Below are positions 11,612-21,100 of a stretch of 64,000 nt of DNA, one piece after another. Source of the DNA: Pseudomonadota bacterium (GTDB lineage: Bacteria > Pseudomonadota > Gammaproteobacteria > Burkholderiales > Burkholderiaceae_C). Below the pieces are notes generated by a model. That model did no database searches. It saw only the letters and a list, made by a program, of their open reading frames with translations, and was not told where the DNA came from. The stretch is taken from assembly GCA_020161775.1 (NCBI GenBank), contig JAIUOW010000006.1, forward strand, positions 1-64,000, in the 5' to 3' direction. Within the stretch, counting starts at the first letter, position 1. Every line of letters begins with the position of its first letter. The position numbers and the translations under genes were made by a program.

Positions 11612-12111
11612 CCCCCTCTGCGGCGGCCTCGCGCAGGACGTGCGCCCTGGCCCTGGCCGTGGCGCTGCTGGCGACGGGTTGCGCCACCCCGCCGCCGGCA
11701 GAACGGAACTTGGCCCAAGGGCCGTGGAGCGGGCGCCTGGCGCTGCGCCTGGATGGCACACCGCCCCAGTCGTTCACGGCCGCATTCGAACTCAAGGGCC
11801 GCGCCGAAGCTGGCGAACTCGCGCTGCGTACACCGCTGGGCAACACCGCCGCGCAGCTGTCCTGGGCACCTGGGCGGGCCACGCTGCGCTCAGGCTCCGA
11901 CCTCCACGAATTCGACTCGCTGGACGCATTGGCAGCCCATGCCACTGGCACCCCCCTGCCCGTCGCCGCCCTGTTTGACTGGCTGGCTGGCGTGCCCACC
12001 CAGGCCGCTGGCTGGAGCGCCGACCTGGCCGAGCTGCCGGCGGGCCGGCTGCAGGCGCGCCGCACGGCGCCTGCCCCCGCTGCCGACCTGCGCCTTGTGC
12101 TGGACCGCTGA
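11608..12111 (+). CDS. lolB: Outer-membrane lipoprotein insertion factor LolB
   Basis: LolB receives lipoproteins from LolA and inserts them into the outer membrane. From the GTG at 11608 the 167-residue protein has a basic N terminus, a hydrophobic stretch and the lipobox LLATGC, then the LolB-type sequence WSGRLALRLDGTPPQSFTA, a domain that forms an incomplete beta barrel. The start is supported by the GTGA overlap with the TPR gene and by the correct lipobox position. Its stop overlaps the ispE start (TGATG). The lolB-ispE-tRNA-Gln-prs-rplY-pth order is widespread in beta- and gammaproteobacteria. Confidence 0.9.
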   Translation: MTPSAAASRRTCALALAVALLATGCATPPPAERNLAQGPWSGRLALRLDGTPPQSFTAAFELKGRAEAGELALRTPLGNTAAQLSWAPGRATLRSGSDLHEFDSLDALAAHATGTPLPVAALFDWLAGVPTQAAGWSADLAELPAGRLQARRTAPAPAADLRLVLDR

Positions 12112-12956
12112 TGCGCGCGTTGTACGAGGTGCCGGCACCGGCCAAGCTGAACCTGTTCCTGCATGTCACGGGGCGGCGCGCGGACGGCTACCACCTGCTG
12201 CAATCGGTCTTCATGCTGGTGGATTGGTGCGACACCCTGCACTTCGAGCGGCGCGATGATGGCGTGCTCACCCGTGAAGACCTGACAACCCCTTTGCCCG
12301 CCGATGACCTGGTCATCCGGGCGGCCCGCGCCCTGCAGGCAGCGGGCGGAACACCGCACGGCGCCTGGATCGGCGTCGAAAAGCGCCTGCCGGCCCAGGC
12401 CGGCATGGGCGGCGGCTCGTCTGACGCGGCCACCTGCCTGCTGGCGCTGAACCGCCTGTGGGGGCTGAATCTGCCGCTGTCCCGCCTGGCGCAGATCGGC
12501 CTGGCGCTGGGCGCCGACGTGCCGTTCTTCCTGCGCGGACGCAACGCCTGGGTCGAGGGAATTGGCGAGCAGATCACGCCGCTGGACCTGCCCCGGGCAC
12601 ACTTTGCCGTGGCCAAACCCGACGCCGGACTGGACACGGCGCTCATATTCCGTGACCCGGGGCTGGAACGCCAGCATGAAACTGCTATAATTTCAGGCTT
12701 TGCTGCAAACCCGTATGGTTTTGGCCAGAACGACCTGCAGCCAGTTGCCCAAAGGCTTTGCCCGGCGGTGACGCAAGCCCTGCAATGGCTTTCGTCCCAA
12801 GGGTTGCAAGGCCGGATGACAGGCTCAGGCAGTGCGGTGTTTGCGCAGATGCCACAAGACAAGGTCTTGCAGCCGGCCCCGGCCGGCTGGCAGGTCAGGG
12901 TCTGTGGCAATTTGGATGTTCATCCTCTGGTGGGGTGGGCACCCAGCGACGATTGA
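12111..12956 (+). CDS. ispE: 4-diphosphocytidyl-2-C-methyl-D-erythritol kinase
   Basis: GHMP-family kinase of the MEP isoprenoid pathway, which phosphorylates CDP-ME at the 2-hydroxyl. The 281-residue protein carries the substrate segment PAPAKLNLFLHVTGRRADGY (about residues 6-25), the glycine-rich GHMP motif PAQAGMGGGSSDAA and the C-terminal MTGSGSAVFA segment. Length is standard. The ATG shares one base with the lolB stop codon, so translation is probably coupled. A Gln tRNA follows 32 bp after the stop. Confidence 0.97.
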   Translation: MRALYEVPAPAKLNLFLHVTGRRADGYHLLQSVFMLVDWCDTLHFERRDDGVLTREDLTTPLPADDLVIRAARALQAAGGTPHGAWIGVEKRLPAQAGMGGGSSDAATCLLALNRLWGLNLPLSRLAQIGLALGADVPFFLRGRNAWVEGIGEQITPLDLPRAHFAVAKPDAGLDTALIFRDPGLERQHETAIISGFAANPYGFGQNDLQPVAQRLCPAVTQALQWLSSQGLQGRMTGSGSAVFAQMPQDKVLQPAPAGWQVRVCGNLDVHPLVGWAPSDD

Positions 12957-12988
12957 TCGGTTGGCAGCTTTTGGCTGCTGACCTGTGT

Positions 12989-13065
12989 AGGGGAGTCGCC
13001 AAGCTGGTTAAGGCACCGGATTTTGATTCCGGCATGCAAAGGTTCGAATCCTTTCTCCCCTGCCA
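12989..13065 (+). tRNA. tRNA-Gln (TTG anticodon)
   Basis: The 77-nt cloverleaf has acceptor strands AGGGGAG and CTCCCCT, discriminator G and an encoded CCA. The anticodon stem-loop is CCGGA-TTTTGAT-TCCGG, giving anticodon TTG, which reads CAA (and CAG by wobble). The T arm is AAAGG-TTCGAAT-CCTTT. It lies between ispE and prs, the usual place for tRNA-Gln in this neighbourhood. Confidence 0.97.
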
Positions 13066-13140
13066 AATACGTTCGGCGCGCGGCCACGTGCCGCGACGCT
13101 CAACGTACAGGCACAAACGTTAAAACTCGCTGGGACCCTC

Positions 13141-14118
13141 ATGCAGGCTGCTCCATCTCCCGATTTCGTGGTTTTCACAGGCAATGCCAACCCCGGCATG
13201 GCCGCCGAGATTGCCCAGCACCTGGGCATCACACTGGGCAACGCCCAGGTCGGCCGCTTCTCCGACGGCGAGGTCACCGTCGAGATCAACCAGAACGTTC
13301 GCGCCCGTGACGTTTTCGTCGTGCAGTCCACCTGCGCGCCCACCAACGAGAACCTCATGGAGCTGCTGATCATGGTGGACGCGCTCAAGCGCGCGTCGGC
13401 CGAACGCATCAGCGCCGTGATTCCCTACTTCGGCTACGCCCGCCAGGACCGCCGCCCCCGCTCGGCGCGCGTTCCCATTTCGGCCAAGGTGGTGGCCAAC
13501 CTGCTGCAGACCGTGGGCGTGGCCCGCGTGCTCACCATGGACCTGCATGCCGACCAGATCCAGGGCTTTTTCGACATCCCGGTAGACAACATCTACGCCT
13601 CGCCCGTGCTGCTGGGTGACGTGCGCAGCAAGAACTACGAAGACCTGATCGTGGTCAGCCCGGACGTGGGCGGCGTGGTGCGCGCGCGCGCGCTGGCCAA
13701 GCAGTTGAACTGCGACATGGCCATCATCGACAAGCGCCGCCCGCGCGCCAACGTCAGCGAGGTCATGCACGTGATCGGCGAGATCGACGGGCGCAACTGC
13801 GTCATCATGGACGACATGATCGACACCGCCGGCACGCTGGTGAAGGCCGCCGAGGTGCTCAAGGAGCGCGGCGCCAAGAAAGTCTATGCCTACTGTACCC
13901 ACCCGATCTTCTCGGGCCCTGCGATCGAACGCATTGCCCAGGGCTCGGCGCTTGACGAAGTGGTGGTGACCAACACCATCCCGCTGAGCCAGGCGGCCGC
14001 GGGTTGCCAGAAAATCCGCCAGCTCTCCGTGGCGCCGCTGATCGCCGAAACGATCCAGCGCATTGCCAAGGGTGAGTCGGTGATGAGCTTGTTCTCGGAC
14101 CAGGAAAACCTGTTCTGA
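13141..14118 (+). CDS. prs: Ribose-phosphate pyrophosphokinase
   Basis: Makes PRPP from ribose 5-phosphate and ATP, the precursor of nucleotides, histidine and tryptophan. The 325-residue protein (E. coli form 315) shows the ATP/flexible-loop segment [16 protein letters not shown], the [11 protein letters not shown] motif, the [12 protein letters not shown] segment and the PRPP-binding loop [13 protein letters not shown]. The N terminus [17 protein letters not shown] is a few residues longer than the E. coli enzyme. It is followed by rplY and pth in the same direction; a GC hairpin with a short T run (14129-14148) lies in the prs-rplY gap. Confidence 0.98.
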   Translation: MQAAPSPDFVVFTGNANPGMAAEIAQHLGITLGNAQVGRFSDGEVTVEINQNVRARDVFVVQSTCAPTNENLMELLIMVDALKRASAERISAVIPYFGYARQDRRPRSARVPISAKVVANLLQTVGVARVLTMDLHADQIQGFFDIPVDNIYASPVLLGDVRSKNYEDLIVVSPDVGGVVRARALAKQLNCDMAIIDKRRPRANVSEVMHVIGEIDGRNCVIMDDMIDTAGTLVKAAEVLKERGAKKVYAYCTHPIFSGPAIERIAQGSALDEVVVTNTIPLSQAAAGCQKIRQLSVAPLIAETIQRIAKGESVMSLFSDQENLF

Positions 14119-14128
14119 GACATTAGCC

Positions 14129-14150
14129 GGCCCTTCACAGGGCCTTTTGT
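14129..14150 (+). terminator. Weak hairpin plus T run between prs and rplY
   Basis: GGCCC and GGGCC form a five-pair stem around TTCACA, followed by TTTTGTT. The T run is broken, so this is probably a partial terminator or attenuator that lets some prs transcription reach rplY. Confidence 0.5.
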
Positions 14151-14197
14151 TGAACCGGAGCCACACTGGTCGCGGTGGGCTCCTCATGGAGTACGTT

Positions 14198-14854
14198 ATG
14201 AAATTCGTCGCTTTTGAGCGCGCCAAGCAGGGTACGGGTGCGAGCCGCCGTCTGCGCAATTCGGGCAAGACGCCCGGCATCGTCTATGGTGGCGAAGGCC
14301 AGCCGCAACTGATCGAACTCGATCACAACGCGCTGTGGCATGCCCTCAAGAAGGAAGCCTTCCATTCGACCATTCTTGAAATGGAACTCGCCGGCAAGAC
14401 CACCAAGGTGCTGCTGCGCGACGTGCACTACCACCCCTACAAGCAGCTGGTGCAACACATTGACTTCCAGCGCGTGGATGCCAAGACCAAGCTGCACATG
14501 AAGGTGCCGCTGCACTACGTCAAGGCCGAGGAATCCCAGGCCGTGAAGTTCGAGCACTGCGTGGTCAACCACGTCATGTCCGAAATCGACGTCTCGTGCC
14601 TGCCGGCCGACCTGCCTGAGTTCATCGAAGTGGACCTGTCGGGCCTGAAGAAGGGTGTTTCGCTGCATCTGAACGACATCAAGCTGCCCAAGGGCGTGAC
14701 CGCCGTGACGCGCGGCAAGGTCAACCCGGTGCTGGTGTCCGTGGTGGTGACGGGTGGTGAAGAAGCCACCGCTGAAGCCGCCCCCGCTGCGGATGCCAAG
14801 ACCGACGCCAAGGCTGATGCCAAGGCACCGGCCAAGGCCCCCGCCAAGAAATAA
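14198..14854 (+). CDS. rplY: 50S ribosomal protein L25 (CTC/TL5 long form)
   Basis: Binds 5S rRNA in the large ribosomal subunit. The 218-residue protein is the long form with an N-terminal L25 domain ([31 protein letters not shown]) and a C-terminal TL5/CTC beta domain ending near residue 190, then a low-complexity Ala/Lys/Asp tail. I chose the ATG at 14198, which has GGAG a suitable distance upstream and matches family N termini, rather than in-frame starts up to 17 codons earlier. It is followed by a strong terminator. Confidence 0.96.
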   Translation: MKFVAFERAKQGTGASRRLRNSGKTPGIVYGGEGQPQLIELDHNALWHALKKEAFHSTILEMELAGKTTKVLLRDVHYHPYKQLVQHIDFQRVDAKTKLHMKVPLHYVKAEESQAVKFEHCVVNHVMSEIDVSCLPADLPEFIEVDLSGLKKGVSLHLNDIKLPKGVTAVTRGKVNPVLVSVVVTGGEEATAEAAPAADAKTDAKADAKAPAKAPAKK

Positions 14855-14869
14855 GCACGGCCCCTGCCA

Positions 14870-14888
14870 GTCCGCTTCAGAGGCGGAC
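14870..14888 (+). repeat. Hairpin upstream of the rplY terminator
   Basis: GTCCGC and GCGGAC pair exactly around a 7-nt loop, 15 bases after the rplY stop. No T-tract follows directly. It may act with the terminator just downstream to protect the 3' end of the transcript. Confidence 0.45.
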
Positions 14889-14900
14889 CGCAAACCACTA

Positions 14901-14928
14901 TGGCCCGCGCTCGCGGGCCATTTTTTTT
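14901..14928 (+). terminator. Strong intrinsic terminator after rplY
   Basis: The stem TGGCCCGCG/CGCGGGCCA closes over a two-base loop (CT) and is followed by eight T residues, a textbook rho-independent terminator. It separates prs-rplY from pth, whose ATG lies 18 bp downstream, so pth needs its own promoter or depends on read-through. Confidence 0.93.
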
Positions 14929-14945
14929 GACCTTAAGATTTACCC

Positions 14946-15554
14946 ATGATCAAGCTGTTTGTCGGGCTCGGCAATCCGGGGACCGAATACGAAGCCACAC
15001 GCCACAACGCCGGGTTCTGGTGGATTGATGCGCTGGCACGGGAGCTCAAGGTGTCGCTGGCGCCGGACCGCTCCTATCACGGCCTGGTGGCCCGCACCAC
15101 GGTGCAGGGCCAGACGCTGTGGCTGCTGGAGCCGCAGACCTTCATGAATGTGTCGGGCAAATCGGTCGCTGCGCTGGCGCGCTTTTTCAAGATCCAGCCC
15201 GATGAAATCCTGGTGGTCCACGACGAGCTGGATGTGGTGCCTGGACAGGCCAAGCTCAAGTTCGGCGGCAGCCACGCCGGCCACAACGGCCTGCGCGACA
15301 TCCATGCCCAGCTGGGCACGGGTGACTACTGGCGGCTGCGCCTGGGCATTGGCCACCCCGGCGTCAAGGCCGAGGTGATCAACTGGGTACTGAAAAAACC
15401 AGCGCCCGAGCAGCGCACCGCCATTGAAGAATGCGTGGATCGCACGCTCAAGGCCGTGCCTGCCATGCTGGCCGGCGAGATGGAAAAAGCCACGCTGCTG
15501 GTCCACACCAGCAAGCCACCGCGCCCCAAACCGCCACGGCCCGAAGGCGTCTGA
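14946..15554 (+). CDS. pth: Peptidyl-tRNA hydrolase
   Basis: Releases tRNA from peptidyl-tRNA that has dropped off ribosomes. The 202-residue protein begins [12 protein letters not shown] and carries the catalytic-histidine segment [11 protein letters not shown], the [10 protein letters not shown] motif and [28 protein letters not shown], all diagnostic. The C terminus ends in a basic Pro/Arg-rich tail ([12 protein letters not shown]), slightly longer than E. coli Pth. It follows the rplY terminator closely. Confidence 0.98.
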   Translation: MIKLFVGLGNPGTEYEATRHNAGFWWIDALARELKVSLAPDRSYHGLVARTTVQGQTLWLLEPQTFMNVSGKSVAALARFFKIQPDEILVVHDELDVVPGQAKLKFGGSHAGHNGLRDIHAQLGTGDYWRLRLGIGHPGVKAEVINWVLKKPAPEQRTAIEECVDRTLKAVPAMLAGEMEKATLLVHTSKPPRPKPPRPEGV

Positions 15555-15583
15555 TTTTTTCAAAGGCAGGGAGGAACAACATC

Positions 15584-15988
15584 GTGAGTCAGGCAGGACA
15601 GATCATCATGGGGCTGGCCTTGGTGGCCGCGTGCACCGGTGCCGGGGCGCAGACCGTGTACCGATGTGGCAGCGCCTACAGCCAGGCGCCCTGCACAGGC
15701 GGGCAGGTCATTGACACCAGTGAAACCCTGCAGACCCGCCAGCCGGGCAGCGGGCCGTCAGCGGCGCAGCGTGACGCCAGGGCGGCGCAAGCCCTGGAAA
15801 AGGAGCGCCTGCATCTGGAGGCCCGCGCCGCCCCGGCCTTCATTCCCCCGCCCAGGGAGGGCACTGCGTCCGGGCACAAGGCAGCCGGCAAGCTGAACAA
15901 ACCGGACCAGTTCACGGCGGTGGTGCCCGCAAAACCCGGCGAAAAGCACAAGCCGAAAAAAAAGAAAAAAACCTCAGCAAAAGGCTGA
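15584..15988 (+). CDS. Exported DUF4124-like small protein with lysine-rich tail
   Basis: From the GTG at 15584, preceded by GGGAGG at good spacing, the 134-residue protein has a signal-peptide-like N terminus (IIMGLALVAACTGAGAQ) and then TVYRCGSAYSQAPCTGG, the two-cysteine core typical of DUF4124 proteins of proteobacteria, whose function is unknown. An ATG eight codons later (15608) is an alternative start. The middle is helical (AAQRDARAAQALEKERLHLEARA) and the end is strongly basic (KPKKKKKTSAKG). The A-rich codons of that tail form, on the opposite strand, the T-tract of the terminator serving the convergent ferredoxin gene. Confidence 0.75.
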   Translation: MSQAGQIIMGLALVAACTGAGAQTVYRCGSAYSQAPCTGGQVIDTSETLQTRQPGSGPSAAQRDARAAQALEKERLHLEARAAPAFIPPPREGTASGHKAAGKLNKPDQFTAVVPAKPGEKHKPKKKKKTSAKG

Positions 15989-15990
15989 GG
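15956..15990 (-). terminator. Intrinsic terminator for the ferredoxin gene, embedded in the opposite CDS
   Basis: Read on the minus strand, CCTCAGC-CTTTT-GCTGAGG forms a seven-pair stem followed by a long T-tract interrupted once by C. It lies 36 bp beyond the ferredoxin stop codon and entirely inside the last codons and stop of the plus-strand DUF4124-like gene. On the plus strand the hairpin is preceded by A residues and followed by CCTGTCG, so it should act mainly leftward. Confidence 0.85.
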
Positions 15991-16025
15991 CCTGTCGCAC
16001 GGGCGGGGCGCCGCGTTGACCGCCC

Positions 16026-16289
16026 CTAATCCCTGGCATTACCCTGCGCCATCAGGCGCAGGTATTTCTGCATGAGTGTTTCGCGGCTTTCAATGTGCTG
16101 CGGATTCACCGGGATGCAGGCCACGGGACAGACCTGCACGCACTGGGGTTCGTCAAAATGCCCCACGCATTCCGTGCACCGGGCCGGATCGATTTCGTAA
16201 ATGAGCTCGCCCAGGTAAATGGCCTCATTGGGACATTCGGGTTCACAGACATCACAGTTGATGCATTCATCGGTGATCAGCAGGGCCAT
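16026..16289 (-). CDS. YfhL-family 2[4Fe-4S] ferredoxin
   Basis: The 87-residue protein has two cluster motifs: C-X2-C-X2-C-X3-C in CINCDVCEPECP, and a second, expanded motif starting CTECVGHFDEPQC and ending VCPVACIP. The insertion between the second-motif cysteines and the C-terminal helix (QKYLRLMAQG) are typical of YfhL-type ferredoxins. In many betaproteobacteria this gene directly follows coaD. Here coaD is on the same strand but 20 kb upstream, with the TPS/ABC block in between. Its electron-transfer partners are unknown. Confidence 0.93.
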   Translation of the reverse strand: MALLITDECINCDVCEPECPNEAIYLGELIYEIDPARCTECVGHFDEPQCVQVCPVACIPVNPQHIESRETLMQKYLRLMAQGNARD

Positions 16290-16364
16290 GGGCTGATTAT
16301 CGGGCGGGCCACGCTGCGGCTACGCCATCCGTCTCTATAGACCGGGTGCCTGTCACAGAAATAG

Positions 16365-16420
16365 TGTTACTGTGAACTAAGTCGCTGATTGTTAGTGAAT
16401 GTTACAGTCAATGCTGTTAG
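16365..16420 (+). promoter_or_regulatory. Four TGTTA(C/G) elements upstream of the TPS genes
   Basis: TGTTAC, TGTTAG, TGTTAC and TGTTAG start at 16365, 16390, 16400 and 16415, in the 162-bp gap between the ferredoxin gene and tpsB. The spacings of 25, 10 and 15 bp are multiples of five, so all sites fall on either the same or the opposite DNA face. This could be a regulator-binding array for the TPS operon; it could also be chance in a locally AT-richer stretch. No clear -35/-10 pair stands out. Confidence 0.35.
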
Positions 16421-16451
16421 GCTGGATCTTCAGCACATCAGGGTGAGTTCA

Positions 16452-18155
16452 ATGCTTTGGAGAGCCGTCGCGCAAGCTTCTTGGCCGATCGCACTGTGTG
16501 CGGTGGCCTTGCCTGCGCCCGCGCATTCCCAGCCCAGGCCCGACGCAGGCACGCTGCAGGAACCGCAACGGCTGCTTCCCGCACTGCCCACGCCCGGCGA
16601 GCCCCGCGTCATCCTGCCACCGGCCACGCCACCCGACGCAGCGCCGGCCACCGTGCGCATCATCCCCACCGAATTCCGCCTGGAGGGCAACCGCATTTTT
16701 GCCACGCCGGTGCTGGCGCAGTTGCTGGCGTCGCGCGTGAACCAGCCCACGGATCTCGCCGGGCTGCAGGAGGCGGCCCGCCAGATCAAGGCCTTCTACC
16801 AGACACAGGGTTACCTGCTGACTGATGTGTACGTACCGCAGCAGGCTCTGCGCGCCGAGGGCGGCCCTGTGGTGCTGGCCGTGGTGGAAGCCCATGTAGG
16901 CGACGTGACGGTGCGCGTGCAGGGCAGCGGCACACCCGCCGCGGGCGCCTACGAGCTGGTGCGCACCTACCTGCGCCGGGGCGATCCGGTGACGGCCGAC
17001 GGGCTGGACAAGCCGGTGCTGCTGCTGCGCGACCTGGCCGGCCACGAAGCGGTGGCCACCGTGGAGCCCGGCGCGCAGGCCGGCCTGGTCAACGTGCTCA
17101 TTGATGTGCGTGCCGCCCCTGCGCGGGTTGAAACATCCCTGGGCCTGGACAACCACGGAACGCGCGCCGCCGGCGCCACCCGGGTGTTCGCAACGCTGGA
17201 TGCACCTAACCTGACCGGCAACGGGGACACGCTGAGCGTGCGGGCGCAACTGGCCGACCCCGTGGACACCCGGCTACTGCGCCTGAGCTATTCGTTTGCC
17301 GTGCGGGGCGTCACCCGGGCCAACCTGAGTGCGGCGCGCACCGGCTACGCGCTGGGCCGGCAGTTCGCGGCGCTGGGCGCGCGCGGGCGGGCCGACGTGC
17401 TGGGCGCCTCCGTGCTGCACCCGCTGATCCGCTCGCGCACCCACAACCTGTACCTGTCCGCCGGCCTGGAGCACAAGCAGCTGCACGACGAGACCCATGC
17501 CTCCCCCGCCACCGACAGGCGCATCCTCACGTCCCATGCCGGCGTGCTGGGCAACTTCACCGATGGCCTGCTGGGTGGCGCGTTCAACAGCTATGCAGCG
17601 CGCCTGACGGCTGGCACGGTGCGGCTGGACGACGCGAGCCTGGCTGCCGACCAGGGGCCGGGCGGCCCGCGAACTGCCGGGCAGTTCACCAAGCTCAGCA
17701 TCGAAGCCCAGCGCACGCAGTTCTGGCCTGGCGGGCTCAACCTGCAGACCACCTTGCAGGGGCAGATCGCCTCGAAGAACCTGGCTTCGGCAGAAAAGAT
17801 GTCCCTGGGCGGCCCGTCGGGCGTGCGCGGCTACCCGGTGGGCGAAGCGGTTGGCGACAGTGGCGCCATCCTCGGCCTGGAACTGCGCTATCCGCTGGGC
17901 GCAACCCTGGCCGGCGCGCCGGTCAGCCTGGCGGCGTTTTATGACGTGGGCACCGTGACGTTCAACCAGCAAGGCAACCCGTTGGGCCCGAACCAGGTCA
18001 CGCTGGATTCGGCTGGCGTGGGTTTGCTGGCGGGACGGGCCGGCGATTACCTGCTGAACGCATCCCTGGCATGGCGTATCGGCTCGCCGCTACCGTCTGG
18101 CGGAGAGCCCGACCGCTCGCCGCGCCTGTGGCTTACAACCCAGAAATGGTTCTGA
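16452..18155 (+). CDS. TpsB/FhaC-type two-partner secretion outer-membrane transporter (ShlB/FhaC/HecB family)
   Basis: Exports the adjacent TpsA protein across the outer membrane (type Vb secretion). From the ATG at 16452 the 567-residue protein has a signal peptide ending near PAHSQ, a proline-rich linker (to about residue 65), two POTRA domains (about 65-215, beginning VRIIPTEFRLEGNRIF) and a 16-strand-type Omp85 barrel. The conserved loop-6 motif appears as SGVRGYPVGEA, and the chain ends in the aromatic C terminus LTTQKWF expected of outer-membrane barrels. An upstream in-frame TTG was rejected because it would bury the signal peptide. The stop is 28 bp before tpsA. Confidence 0.93.
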   Translation: MLWRAVAQASWPIALCAVALPAPAHSQPRPDAGTLQEPQRLLPALPTPGEPRVILPPATPPDAAPATVRIIPTEFRLEGNRIFATPVLAQLLASRVNQPTDLAGLQEAARQIKAFYQTQGYLLTDVYVPQQALRAEGGPVVLAVVEAHVGDVTVRVQGSGTPAAGAYELVRTYLRRGDPVTADGLDKPVLLLRDLAGHEAVATVEPGAQAGLVNVLIDVRAAPARVETSLGLDNHGTRAAGATRVFATLDAPNLTGNGDTLSVRAQLADPVDTRLLRLSYSFAVRGVTRANLSAARTGYALGRQFAALGARGRADVLGASVLHPLIRSRTHNLYLSAGLEHKQLHDETHASPATDRRILTSHAGVLGNFTDGLLGGAFNSYAARLTAGTVRLDDASLAADQGPGGPRTAGQFTKLSIEAQRTQFWPGGLNLQTTLQGQIASKNLASAEKMSLGGPSGVRGYPVGEAVGDSGAILGLELRYPLGATLAGAPVSLAAFYDVGTVTFNQQGNPLGPNQVTLDSAGVGLLAGRAGDYLLNASLAWRIGSPLPSGGEPDRSPRLWLTTQKWF

Positions 18156-18183
18156 CGTTGGCAACCCATCCTCCAGACACACC

Positions 18184-21100
18184 ATGACAACCGGCTCCCC
18201 CGCCCGTCGCCAGCGCGGCCCCCAGGCCGCCAGAACGGTTGTGTTCCAGCTGACCCGCAAGCTGCGCGTCACTTACCGCGTGGGTGCTGGCGTGAGGATG
18301 TCGCGGCTGCTGGCCTGGCTGGTGGCGCCGTTCTCGTCACTGGTTCTTGCACTGCCAGCGGGTATGACGGTTGGCGCCGGCCAGGTCACGGCCACGCGGC
18401 CCTCGGCGCAGTCACTGGTGCTGAACCAGTCCACCGACAAGGCCATCCTGAACTGGCAGAGCTTTGGCATTGCCGCTGGCGAAGCCGTGCGGTTCGTCCA
18501 GCCGGGCGCGGGCTCGGTGGCGCTGAACCGCGTGACGGGCGGTGACCCGTCGGCGATCTTCGGCTCGCTGTCGGCCAACGGACAGATCTTCCTGGTCAAC
18601 CCCGCCGGCATCCTGTTCGCGCCGGGCGCGCAGGTCAACGCAGGCAGCATCGTTGCGTCCACGCTGAGCTTGAGCAACAGCGACTTCCTGGCCGGGCGCT
18701 ACCAGTTTGGCGGCACCAGCGGGGCGGGTGTGAGCAACGCCGGCACCATCAACGCCGCGCGCGGCGGCTATGTGCTGCTGGCTGCGCCCCAGGTGAGCAA
18801 CAGCGGCAGCATTTCAGCCGATGCCGGCAGCGTGGGGCTGGTGGCGGGCCAGCGCGTGGCTATTGACACCTCGGGCGCCGGCCTGGTGCGTTTTTCGGTC
18901 GATGCGGCGGCGGTCCATGCGGCGGCCAGCAACAGCGGCACCCTGGCGGCACCGGGCGGCCAGGTAGCCATGCTGGCCAGTTCGCTGGGCGATGCCATGG
19001 CAACGGTGGTCAACCAGACCGGCGTGATCCGCGCTGAGTCAGCCGTGGAACGCGACGGCATGATTGTGCTGAGCGGCGGCGCCAACGGCGTCACCCGGCT
19101 GGCGGGCACCCTGAATGCGGCCGGCCAGGCCGGGCGCAACGGCGGTACCGTCCATGTGCTGGGCGACAAGGTCGAGCTCACCGGCACCGCCCGCATTGAC
19201 GCCTCGGGCCCGGCGGGTGGCGGCACCGTGCTGGTGGGCGGCGACTGGCAGGGCAAGAACCCCGATATCGCGAACGCGGCGCGCACGCACATCGGCGCTG
19301 GCGCCGTGCTGCTGGCCGATGCCTCGGGCCGGGGCGATGGCGGCAAGGTCGTGGTCTGGGCCGACGGCGACACGCGCCAGCTCGGCGCCATCAGCGCCCG
19401 CGGCGGCCCGCAAGGCGGCAATGGCGGCATGGTGGAGGTCTCGGGCAAACAGTTGCTGGACCTGCGCGGCACGATTGACGTCGCCGCGCCCCAGGGCCGG
19501 GGCGGCAAGGTGCTGCTGGACCCGCAGGACATCCTGATCAACACCAGCACCCAGACCGCGCCACCCAGCAACGGCAACGGCACGCCGGACGTCGCCTTCG
19601 CCGATCTGCCCGACCCTGGTACCTACACCGTCCAGGTGGCGGACGTCACGGGCTACAGCGAGCTGTACCTGCAGGCCAACCGCAACATCACGGTGGCCAG
19701 TGCGCTGGCCATGGCGGCCGGCAACAGCGTGCGCTTCGAGGCCGGCAACACCATCGCCGTCAACGCGGCGCTGTCTGCCTCCGGCGGCGTGCGGCTGGAC
19801 GCGGCCAACATCACCAGCACCGCGGCAGGCACCATCAGCGCCACCGGTGCGGCCAACACCAACGCAGGCAACGTCACGCTGAACGCCACGGGCGGCGTGA
19901 GCCTGGCGGGCAATGTGTCGGCCACTGGCGGCACGGCCTCGGGTACCAACCCGGGGCGCAATGGCGGCACCATCAGCATCACCGGCACGACAGTCGCGCT
20001 GGGGGCCGCCACGCTCACGGCCAGCGGCAGCAACGCCGTGGGTGCCACCAGCAACCCCGGCGGCGCGGGCGGGACCATCACGCTGAACGCCACCAACGGC
20101 ATCACCGGCACGGGCGCCATCACGGCCAGCGGCGGCAACGGCATCACCGGCCCTGCCAACGGCGGTGCCGCAGGCACGATCACGATTGCCAACAACACGG
20201 CCGGCAACATCACCGTGGGTGCGCTGTCGGCCCGCTCGGGCAACGGCGTCACCACGGGCGCGGGCGGTGCCGCGGGCAGCATTTCGGTCACCAACACCGC
20301 GTCCGGGGCCAGCCTGGGCACGGGCAACATCAACACTTCGGGCGGCAGCAACGGCAGCTCCGGCACGGTCACGCTGGATTCCGCGGGCAACCTGAGCGCA
20401 GGCACCATCACCACCACTGGCGGCACGGCCATCACCGGTGGCAACCCCGGCCGCAACGCAGGCAATGTGACGATCAACGCGGGCGGCGCGATCACGGCCC
20501 TGGGTGCAATCACTGCCAGCGGCAGCGCGGGCGTGACCAGCGGCGTGGGCGGGCACGGCGGCACCGTCTCCGTCACGGCCGCTGGCGGCATCGCTGGTGC
20601 CGCCATCACCGCCAGCGGCGGCGCTGGCGTGGGCACCAACATGGCTGGCGGCAACGCGGGTTCCATCACCGTTGCCAACAGTGGCTCGGGCAATATCACC
20701 ACCGGCGCGCTCGCTTCCTCCACCGGTGCGGCCACCGGCACTGGTGCTGCCGGCACCGCAGCCGCCATCAGCATCACCAACACCGCCACCGGCGGCGCCA
20801 TCACCACCGCGGCCATCACCACCACCGGCGGCACCAAGGGCCACGGCGGCAGCGTCACGCTGGATGCGCTGGGCGCCGTGTCCACCGGCGCCGCAGGCAA
20901 CATCAATACCGCTGGCGGCACCACCATCACCGGCAACGCCGGGCGCAATGCCGGCTCGGTCACCATCTCCGGTGAGTCTTTCTCCTCGGGCACCGGCACC
21001 ATCACCGCTTCGGGCACGGCAGGCCTGGGTGCCAGTCAGGCCGGTGGCGCTGGCGCCAATGTGCAGATCACCACCACCGGTGCGGTCACCACCGGTGCGA

